In this document: in pieces, positions 54,247-60,203 of the stretch
How the letters are laid out: the number at the start of each line of letters is the position of its first letter
Position numbering within the stretch: the stretch's first letter is position 1
Assembly: GCF_001809535.1 (NCBI RefSeq)
Contig: NZ_KV797907.1
Coordinates: 1 to 60,203, forward strand
Origin: Aerococcus sp. HMSC062A02
GTDB lineage: Bacteria; Bacillota; Bacilli; Lactobacillales; Aerococcaceae
Direction of reading: 5' to 3'
Length of the DNA: 60,203 bases
Notes under the pieces: generated by a model
What the model was told of the DNA's origin: nothing
The model's database searches: none
What the model saw: the letters and a program-made list of their open reading frames with translations, nothing else
Program-made: the position numbers and the translations under genes

Positions 54247-55179
54247 GTGAGTTCATTTGCTGCAGATGTCAAAAAAGAATTAACCCGGATTGAAGTGAGT
54301 GTTGCTGAGGCCCAGGCAGAACTTTCTGCCCTGGTCAGGATGAATGGCTCGATTAACTTATTGAGTCAAGGTCTGGTCTTAAATGTTCAGACAGAGAATG
54401 CGGCCATTGCCCGGCGGATATATAGTCTTTTTAAGAAAACCTACCAGGTAACTGGCGAGATTATTGTGCGCCGGAAGATGAAATTAAAGAAGAACAATGT
54501 CTATATTGTGCGTATCCATCAAGAAGCCCAGGCTATCTTGTCTGATATGGAGATCCTAGACCGCTTAATGATTATCCCCCAGGTTCCCCAAGCGATTAAA
54601 GCGGATCCCAAATTGGCCAAGGCCTATCTACGGGGCGCTTTTCTAGCGGCAGGATCGGTGAATAATCCAGAGACGTCGAGTTATCATCTGGAAATTTATT
54701 CCATCCACCAGTCCCACAACCAAGACATTATCGAGCTTATGAACGCCTATGATCTCAATGCCCGGCAGATTGAACGGCGGAGCGGCTATATTACCTATCT
54801 TAAGGAAGCGGAAAAAATTTCTGACTTCTTAGCCTTACTGGGTGCCACCCAGGCTATCCTCCGCTTTGAAGATGTCCGGGTGATGCGGGATATGCGCAAT
54901 TCCATCAACCGGATTGTGAACTGTGAGAGCGCTAATTTGAATAAGACGGTCACTGCTGCCGGTAAGCAAATTGAAAATATTAATTATATCGAAGCCCGAG
55001 TCGGCTTAGGGGAATTGCCGGTCAAATTGCGGGAGATTGCAGAGGCACGCTTGAAACACCCAGGGGCCAGCTTGAAGGAGCTGGGTGAGACCTTGGAGAG
55101 CGGCCCGGTTTCCAAGTCTGGCGTCAACCACCGCCTCCGCAAAATCAACCAATTTGCCGAAGAATTGCGCCGGCAGTAG
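54247..55179 (+). CDS. whiA: DNA-binding protein WhiA
   Basis: A 310-residue protein related to LAGLIDADG homing endonucleases but without nuclease activity. N-terminal LAGLIDADG-like folds (~10-200, [26 protein letters not shown]) lead to a C-terminal helix-turn-helix ([25 protein letters not shown]). In Bacillus it affects cell division and chromosome segregation. GTG start behind GAGAGGAA. Last gene of the run. Confidence 0.96.
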   Translation: MSSFAADVKKELTRIEVSVAEAQAELSALVRMNGSINLLSQGLVLNVQTENAAIARRIYSLFKKTYQVTGEIIVRRKMKLKKNNVYIVRIHQEAQAILSDMEILDRLMIIPQVPQAIKADPKLAKAYLRGAFLAAGSVNNPETSSYHLEIYSIHQSHNQDIIELMNAYDLNARQIERRSGYITYLKEAEKISDFLALLGATQAILRFEDVRVMRDMRNSINRIVNCESANLNKTVTAAGKQIENINYIEARVGLGELPVKLREIAEARLKHPGASLKELGETLESGPVSKSGVNHRLRKINQFAEELRRQ

Positions 55180-55216
55180 AGTGTGCAAAATCAGTACTTT
55201 AGCTATGGAGGCACCC

Positions 55217-55262
55217 CATACAAATTTAGAGAGTTGGTCTTTGACCAGCTCTTTTTTGTATG
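55217..55262. terminator. Terminator after whiA
   Basis: CATACAAATTTAGAGAG… and …CTCTTTTTTGTATG pair over ~18 positions with few mismatches. The inner TGGTC/GACCA stem has a TTT loop. Confidence 0.9.
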
Positions 55263-55288
55263 GGCGAACTTATAAGTCAGTTTGTGAA

Positions 55289-55318
55289 TTGCAGGAAACT
55301 TGGCAAGTATTGTATACT
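55289..55318 (+). promoter_or_regulatory. Promoter of the nfeD-floA operon
   Basis: TTGCAG (55289-55294) and TATACT (55313-55318) are 18 bases apart, 51 bases before the first start codon. Confidence 0.5.
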
Positions 55319-55368
55319 CGTATCAGAAGGTAACCGTCAATGGAAGTTAGGTGGAGGGAGGTCTTAAG

Positions 55369-55968
55369 ATGGCGCTTATCATCTTTATCATTTCTGTTCT
55401 TTGCTTGGTCTATGGCTTTCAAGGTAAGTACCGGTTGGGAGCAAGTGCCTTAAGTTTAGTTTTTGCTTTAATCGCGCTCTATCTCTGGGGCCCGGGCCAT
55501 TATGCCTTTATCGGTGTCCTGGCCCTAGGCTTAGCCTTAGTGATTTTTGAAGCCTTTTTACCTTCTTTAGGAATCTTAGGGCTGATAGGTCTGGGGATGC
55601 TGGCTTTTGAACTCTTCCAGCAGCGCTTGTCCCTCGACACTTTAGGCTTTGAAATTTTGGCTGCTCTTTATTTGGGCCTAGTGACTGCTGTTTTGATGAT
55701 CCGCCTGGTCCTTAGTAGTCCCCAAGCTCAAGCACTTGTCTTAGAAGACCGGCCAGGCTCTCAAGGCAAAGGAGGAGACCAAGAAGATTTATTGGGCCAG
55801 CAGGCTGAGGTAGTCGCCCCTTTGAGACCGGTTGGTAAGGTGCGGGTCTCGGACGGACAGGTACTTGAAGCGATCAGTGAGCAAGATTTCGTTGACCGTG
55901 GCCAAGCCGTTGAAATTATTGCAGTTCGGACAAAAGATGTGAAAGTGAGGAGAATCGATCATGACTAA
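55369..55968 (+). CDS. NfeD family membrane protein
   Basis: A 199-residue protein with four or five transmembrane helices in residues 1-~120 and a C-terminal OB-fold (~145-199, [42 protein letters not shown]). NfeD proteins accompany flotillins, and floA follows with an 8-base overlap. The start is placed at 55369 behind GGAGGGAGG. Likely helps shape membrane microdomains. No serine-protease domain is fused, so it is the short form. Confidence 0.9.
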   Translation: MALIIFIISVLCLVYGFQGKYRLGASALSLVFALIALYLWGPGHYAFIGVLALGLALVIFEAFLPSLGILGLIGLGMLAFELFQQRLSLDTLGFEILAALYLGLVTAVLMIRLVLSSPQAQALVLEDRPGSQGKGGDQEDLLGQQAEVVAPLRPVGKVRVSDGQVLEAISEQDFVDRGQAVEIIAVRTKDVKVRRIDHD

Positions 55969-56941
55969 TGTGTGGTTAGCAGCTTTTCTAGTATTTTTAG
56001 CCTTTATCTTGCTTATCCTATTCTTTATCTTTGTGCCTGTGGGCCTTTGGGTAACGGCTCATTTCTCAGGAGTTAAGGTAGGTTTAGGGGACTTAGTGGG
56101 CATGCGTTTGCGCCGGGTGAATCCGTCTCGTATTATCAAACCCCTGATTAAGGCGACTAAGGCGGGGCTTGACTTGGACCTCAACGACCTGGAAGCTCAT
56201 TACTTGGCAGGTGGGGATATTAACATGGTGGTGGATGCCCTGATTGCAGCCCAACGCGCCATGATTGACTTGGAATTCGAACAGGCAGCTGCCATTGACC
56301 TAGCAGGCCGTGATGTCTTTGAAGCTGTCCAAGTTTCGGTTAATCCGAAAGTCATTGAAACACCCGTGATTGCTGGGGTCGCCATGGATGGGATCGAAGT
56401 TCGCGCCAAGGCCAAGGTAACGGTGCGTGCCAATATTGAACGCTTAGTCGGCGGGGCAGGCGAATCAACCATCATTGCCCGGGTTGGTGAAGGGATTGTG
56501 ACGACAGTCGGCTCATCTAAGACCCATACCATCGTCCTCGAAAACCCTGACTCTATCTCACAAACCATCCTGCGCAAGGGTCTGGACTCAGGAACTGCCT
56601 ATGAAATTCTCTCCATTGATATCGCTGACGTTGATGTTGGACGCAATATCGGAGCGAAACTGCAAGCCGAACAAGCAGAAGCTGACAAGCGGATTGCCCA
56701 AGCCAAGGCTGAAGAAAGACGGGCGATGGCTGTGGCCAATGAACAAGAAAATATCGCCAAGACCCAGGAAATGCGTGCCAAAGTCGTTGAAGCCCAGTCT
56801 CAGGTGCCTCTTGCCCTGGCTGAAGCCTTGCGTTCAGGCCGTTTAGGGGTGATGGACCATTATCAATTAGAAAATCTCCAAGCTGACACGAAGATGCGTC
56901 AGTCCTTTGGGGAAGAGGAAAGCCCAGCAGGTGACGACTAA
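55961..56941 (+). CDS. floA: Flotillin-like protein FloA
   Basis: A 326-residue scaffold of functional membrane microdomains. An N-terminal membrane-inserted helix (~4-30) is followed by the SPFH-like domain with [12 protein letters not shown]-like [59 protein letters not shown], and an Ala/Glu-rich coiled coil ([22 protein letters not shown]). Very strong family match. Starts within the nfeD end and overlaps the next start by one base. Confidence 0.97.
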   Translation: MTNVWLAAFLVFLAFILLILFFIFVPVGLWVTAHFSGVKVGLGDLVGMRLRRVNPSRIIKPLIKATKAGLDLDLNDLEAHYLAGGDINMVVDALIAAQRAMIDLEFEQAAAIDLAGRDVFEAVQVSVNPKVIETPVIAGVAMDGIEVRAKAKVTVRANIERLVGGAGESTIIARVGEGIVTTVGSSKTHTIVLENPDSISQTILRKGLDSGTAYEILSIDIADVDVGRNIGAKLQAEQAEADKRIAQAKAEERRAMAVANEQENIAKTQEMRAKVVEAQSQVPLALAEALRSGRLGVMDHYQLENLQADTKMRQSFGEEESPAGDD

Positions 56942-57405
56942 TGTGGGCGTGGGTCTTACTGGCTTATGTTATTTACCGTCTCATTAAAGCTCTAATCCAG
57001 GCACTGGGCCCTAGTCAGGAAGCAGCTGAAACAAGTGAAGAGACTGTTGGCGAAGAGGAAGCACACACCCCCATTGAATTAGAGGAAGGCCAGGAAGAAA
57101 AGGCGGGTGCCTATGACCTGGACCAAGATCTAGACTTGGCGCCAATGACTTCAGATACGACCAACGAAGCGATTGATGATGCAGTTGACCGTTTCCATGA
57201 AGATCATGAAGACTTTAAGGCTTACTTGGATGACCATGCCCGAGCTCTTTTGGCGGACCAGGACCAGGCTGCTGTCGATCTTCCGAGGATCAATCCGAAG
57301 AGAGACTCAGACCCTAAGCGGCGTCCAAGTAAACAAGAGATTCGCCAGGGCTTGAAATGGCAAGTTTTGCTCAACCCACCGCCCAGTCGTCGGAAGAAAA
57401 AATGA
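56941..57405 (+). CDS. Small acidic membrane-anchored protein in the FloA operon
   Basis: A 154-residue protein I do not recognise. An N-terminal helix (WAWVLLAYVIYRLIKALIQAL) may be a membrane anchor. Residues ~25-115 are very acidic (ETSEETVGEEEAHTPIELEEGQEE). The last ~45 residues are basic (KRDSDPKRRPSKQEIRQGLKW … RRKKK). The ATG overlaps the floA stop by one base, so it is made together with FloA. A FloA partner is a fair guess from coupling, no more. Confidence 0.75.
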   Translation: MWAWVLLAYVIYRLIKALIQALGPSQEAAETSEETVGEEEAHTPIELEEGQEEKAGAYDLDQDLDLAPMTSDTTNEAIDDAVDRFHEDHEDFKAYLDDHARALLADQDQAAVDLPRINPKRDSDPKRRPSKQEIRQGLKWQVLLNPPPSRRKKK

Positions 57406-57500
57406 GATTGTTTTAAGGAAAACTTTGCTTTTGTGGCTAATATAGAGTAAAATATTCGGCGGACAATTATAATGAATAGCCAAGCAGAAAGGTGAAAATC

Positions 57501-58472
57501 GTGCAAACTTTTGATTACGAACAGGTTCAATTAATTCCCGCTAAATGTATTGTGAAAAGCCGTCGCGAATGCGATACAAGTGTTGAATTTGGTAAACATC
57601 GCTTTAAGATTCCGATGGTACCAGCCAATATGCAGACGGTGATTGACGAAGCGCTCGCTATCCAATTAGCTGAGAAGGGATACTTCTACATTATGCACCG
57701 TTTCCAACCCGAAAAACGCCTCGATTTCATCAAAATGATGAATGAAAAAGGTCTCTATGCTTCCATTAGTGTGGGAGTTAAAGATGAGGAGCGCGACTTT
57801 ATCCGTGAAGTGAAGGCTTCAGGGCAGGCAGTGGATTATATTACCATTGATATTGCCCATGGGCATTCACAAACGGTGATCGATATGATCCGCTTTATTA
57901 AGGAAGAATTACCCGATACTTTTGTGATTGCGGGGAATATTGCCACACCAGAAGCTGTTCGCGATTTAGAAAACGCCGGTGCCGATGCGACTAAGGTGGG
58001 AGTTGGCCCTGGTCGGGTATGTATTACCAAGATTAAGACTGGTTTTGGGACCGCTGGTTGGCAGTTAGCTGCTGTTCGCCTCTGTGCTAAAGCCGCCCGC
58101 AAGCCGATCATTGCTGACGGGGGAATTCGGACCAATGGCGACTTAGCGAAGAGTATTCGCTTTGGGGCCAGCATGGTGATGGTAGGATCACTTCTAGCTG
58201 CTCATGAGGAATCGCCTGGTGAACAAGTTGAAGAAGATGGTGTCACCTATAAGGAATACTTCGGTTCAGCTAGTCAATTCCAAAAAGGCATCTACAAAAA
58301 CGTGGAAGGCAAGCGAATTTTAATTGAGAGCCGGGGCAGCCTCTTCTCTACCTTGAAGGAGATGGAAGAAGACTTGCAGAGCTCTATTTCCTATGCAGGA
58401 GGACGCGACTTGGGGGCCCTGCGTACCGTTGACTATGTGGTGGTACCAAGTATTTACAACGGCGACCGGTAA
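57501..58472 (+). CDS. guaC: GMP reductase
   Basis: A 323-residue enzyme that turns GMP to IMP with NADPH for purine balance. The catalytic Cys174 lies in [26 protein letters not shown]-terminal [28 protein letters not shown] is typical of the Firmicutes GuaC type; no CBS domain is present, which tells it from IMP dehydrogenase. GTG start at 57501 behind AGAAAGGTG. TATAAT lies at 57468-57473. No purine riboswitch is visible. Confidence 0.95.
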   Translation: MQTFDYEQVQLIPAKCIVKSRRECDTSVEFGKHRFKIPMVPANMQTVIDEALAIQLAEKGYFYIMHRFQPEKRLDFIKMMNEKGLYASISVGVKDEERDFIREVKASGQAVDYITIDIAHGHSQTVIDMIRFIKEELPDTFVIAGNIATPEAVRDLENAGADATKVGVGPGRVCITKIKTGFGTAGWQLAAVRLCAKAARKPIIADGGIRTNGDLAKSIRFGASMVMVGSLLAAHEESPGEQVEEDGVTYKEYFGSASQFQKGIYKNVEGKRILIESRGSLFSTLKEMEEDLQSSISYAGGRDLGALRTVDYVVVPSIYNGDR

Positions 58473-58519
58473 TTTATAGGAAAGATATAAGCAATAAGTC
58501 GATAATTTCGGCTAAATTG

Positions 58520-58528
58520 TGTTACAAT
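58520..58528 (+). promoter_or_regulatory. Extended -10 of second aldehyde dehydrogenase
   Basis: TGTTACAAT fits an extended -10 (TGnTACAAT) about 70 bases before the start codon. Confidence 0.5.
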
Positions 58529-58600
58529 GAGATAACCCTAAGCTAAATGGAGCAAAAGCTTAGCGTATTCTCATTAAAATCAGAAAGAAGTGATATTGAC

Positions 58601-60010
58601 ATGACAGATTACCAATTTTATATTGATGGTGAATGGCGTAATGCCTCATCCAATGAATGGATGGAAGTAAAGAATCCAGCCAATGGTGAAATCGTGGGGC
58701 GTGTTCCTCGGGGGACTGCCGATGATATGAATGCTGCGGTTGCAGCGGCAAAAGCAGCCTTCCCAGCATGGAATGAAACCAGTGTAGAAGAACGGACTGC
58801 TTTATTGAAAAAAGTGCGTGACGGTATTGTTGATCGCCAAGATGAAATTGCTGATATTATCGTCCAAGAATTGGGCGCACCGATCAGCCTCGCTCGCTCT
58901 AAGCATGTCCAACAACCAATCAAAGAAATGGATGACATGTTCGATGACTTAGAAAATGTTCATTTCGAAGAAGATATTGATGGGACGCAAGTGGTTAAGG
59001 AAGGCTTCGGTGTAGTAGCTTGTGTGACGCCATGGAACTTCCCATTAACCCAGATTGAACGTAAGATTGGACCAGCCCTCATTGCGGGTAATACAGTGGT
59101 TGTAAAACCTGCGACCGATACCCCAATTACCGCTGTCCTCTTAGCTGAAATTTGTGAGGAAGCTGGCTTACCTAAGGGCGTCTTTAACTTAGTGACAGGC
59201 CAAGGGAGTCAAGTCGGCGACGTGCTAACTGAACACAAGGATGTTGATGTCATTTCCTTTACCGGGTCAACAGAAGTGGGCCGCCACCTCTACCAACATG
59301 CCAGCTTTACCATTAAAAAGTTAATCCTAGAACTCGGTGGGAAATCTCCATTGATTTATATGCCAGGTGGCGACTTGGACTATGCTGTGAAGAAATCCAT
59401 GGATACTGTAGTCAATAACTGTGGGCAAACTTGCTCAGCCTTGACTCGTCTCTTGGTTCCTCGCGAGGAATTGGAAGCGGCTAATCAAAGTATTTTAAAC
59501 TACTATGAAAAGAATGTCGTAATCGGTGATCCGACAGATCCTGATACAGTGGTAGGTCCAGTTGTTTCCGAACGTCAAAAAGAAACCGTTGAATCCTATA
59601 TTCAAAAGGGTAAAGAAGAAGGTGCCCGCGTACTTGTCGGCGGTGGTAAAATCGACCGTGAAGGCCACTATGTTGAACCAACTGTCTTTACCGATGTGGA
59701 TAACAAGATGGTGATTGCTCAAGAAGAAATCTTCGGCCCAGTTCTCTGTGTCATCCCTTATGACAGCTTAGAAGAAGCCATTGAAATTGCTAATGATACA
59801 GAATACGGTCTATCCGGTGCTGTAGTTGGCCCAAGCGATGAAGAAGCCATCGCAGTTGCCCGCAAGATCCGGACCGGCTCTGTCTACATTAACAAATCCG
59901 GCAAGAGCAACAAGGCTCCATATGGCGGCTACAAACAATCCGGAATCGGACGCGAAAACGGCCGCTACGGTGTCCAAGACTACCTCGAAATCAAATCCAT
60001 TTATAAATAA
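58601..60010 (+). CDS. Aldehyde dehydrogenase family protein
   Basis: A 469-residue NAD(P)-dependent aldehyde dehydrogenase. The nucleophile is Cys278 in NNCGQTCSALTRL and the base Glu244 in LELGGKSP; VTPWNFPLTQ, FTGSTEVGR and EEIFGPV complete the pattern. Start chosen at 58601 (MTDYQFYIDGEW), with AGAAAGAAG upstream; the longer frame is not supported. Differs in sequence and length from the enzyme at 2164. Substrate unknown. The structured repeat begins right after the stop codon. Confidence 0.92.
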   Translation: MTDYQFYIDGEWRNASSNEWMEVKNPANGEIVGRVPRGTADDMNAAVAAAKAAFPAWNETSVEERTALLKKVRDGIVDRQDEIADIIVQELGAPISLARSKHVQQPIKEMDDMFDDLENVHFEEDIDGTQVVKEGFGVVACVTPWNFPLTQIERKIGPALIAGNTVVVKPATDTPITAVLLAEICEEAGLPKGVFNLVTGQGSQVGDVLTEHKDVDVISFTGSTEVGRHLYQHASFTIKKLILELGGKSPLIYMPGGDLDYAVKKSMDTVVNNCGQTCSALTRLLVPREELEAANQSILNYYEKNVVIGDPTDPDTVVGPVVSERQKETVESYIQKGKEEGARVLVGGGKIDREGHYVEPTVFTDVDNKMVIAQEEIFGPVLCVIPYDSLEEAIEIANDTEYGLSGAVVGPSDEEAIAVARKIRTGSVYINKSGKSNKAPYGGYKQSGIGRENGRYGVQDYLEIKSIYK

Positions 60011-60203
60011 AGGGTGAGAGCAAGAGCGCTTAGACTTGAATGATTGGAGGCTCATCGAAAAAGGCTGACGGTAGTCAGTCGTTTCGGTGAGCTGAAATCA
60101 CTTCAAGTCTGCTTTTGCGACCCCGACTAGAACAGGGTGTGAGCAAAGGCGTCTAGAAAGGGATGACTGGAGGAAAAGCGGATAAGAGCGGCTTTAGCCG
60201 GTC
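60011..60203. repeat. Structured intergenic repeat, copies B1 and B2 (B2 cut by window end)
   Basis: AGGGTGAGAG (60011-60020) and AGGGTGTGAG (60134-60143) begin two copies 123 bases apart; CCCGACTA lies at 60122-60129. B1 folds almost fully: GCAAGAGC (60020-60027) with GCTTTTGC (60111-60118), AGACTTGAA (60032-60040) with TTCAAGTCT (60102-60110), TGATT (60041-60045) with AATCA (60096-60100), GCTCATCGAAA (60050-60060) with TTTCGGTGAGC (60082-60092), and GGCTGAC (60063-60069) with GTCAGTC (60074-60080) around a GGTA loop. B2 has the same start and a GATGACTGGAG block. Edges match the copies at 6-144, but the arms differ while keeping pairing. Confidence 0.75.

Noticed and set aside
57406-57500. 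Purine riboswitch before guaC
   Set aside because: The 95-base leader is too short and shows no purine-aptamer loop or terminator.
58547-58600. 18-residue extension of the second aldehyde dehydrogenase
   Set aside because: The AGAAAGAAG site and the family start point to 58601.

Overview
The window is a chromosomal segment of a low-to-medium GC Gram-positive bacterium of the order Lactobacillales. Support comes from strong AGGAGG-type ribosome binding sites, CcpA (cre)-like boxes, a T-box leader, a Bacillus-type LexA box, HprK, a LiaX/PspC pair, CpsBCD and the rapZ-yvcK-whiA block. Aerococcaceae (Aerococcus-like) is my best guess, but that is inference and not proven by any single gene. No rRNA, tRNA, phage or insertion-sequence gene is visible.

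Layout. 1-170: structured intergenic repeat. 242-1990: amino-acid importer read leftward behind a T-box whose specifier looks like Arg CGC. 2164-4698: aldehyde dehydrogenase and nucleoside hydrolase with cre-containing promoters. 4762-10742: envelope glycosylation cluster (two large polytopic membrane proteins, a GT2-GtrA fusion, a separate GtrA). 10743-12116: a type I-E-like CRISPR array of 20 intact repeats plus one decayed repeat, with no cas gene in the window. 12192-20759: peptidase, flavodoxin, GntR regulator, methionine aminopeptidase, LCP protein, ribokinase, CoaD, PTS EIIA, YigZ. 20915-24941: comFA-comFC-hpf-prfB, the last with the programmed frameshift. 24968-31237: phoPR-pstSCAB with PhoP boxes. 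31418-38559: uvrA (LexA box) and sbcDC. 38634-45169: LiaX-like/PspC, hprK, lgt, gpsA, galU, trxB. 45241-50331: membrane protein, DegV, NUDIX, cpsBCD. 50533-55179: phosphoglucomutase, rapZ-yvcK-whiA. 55369-60010: NfeD-FloA, GMP reductase, second aldehyde dehydrogenase. 60011-60203: two more copies of the structured repeat.

How the genes work together: much of the window serves the envelope and its precursors. GalU and Pgm make UDP-glucose, YvcK/RapZ tune the carbon flux into wall precursors, LCP and CpsBCD control polymer attachment and length, the GT2/GtrA/YfhO set decorates polymers, and LiaX/PspC and FloA/NfeD watch over the membrane. Phosphate supply is handled by PhoPR-Pst.

The most unusual thing I see is PstS at 27755-28651. 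Its two halves are in reversed order compared with normal PstS proteins (a circular permutation), yet it has normal length, an intact lipobox and sits in an intact pst operon. Next come the tandem, strongly foldable ~120-nt repeats at both window edges, and the cas-less CRISPR array in which all 20 spacers start with a pyrimidine.
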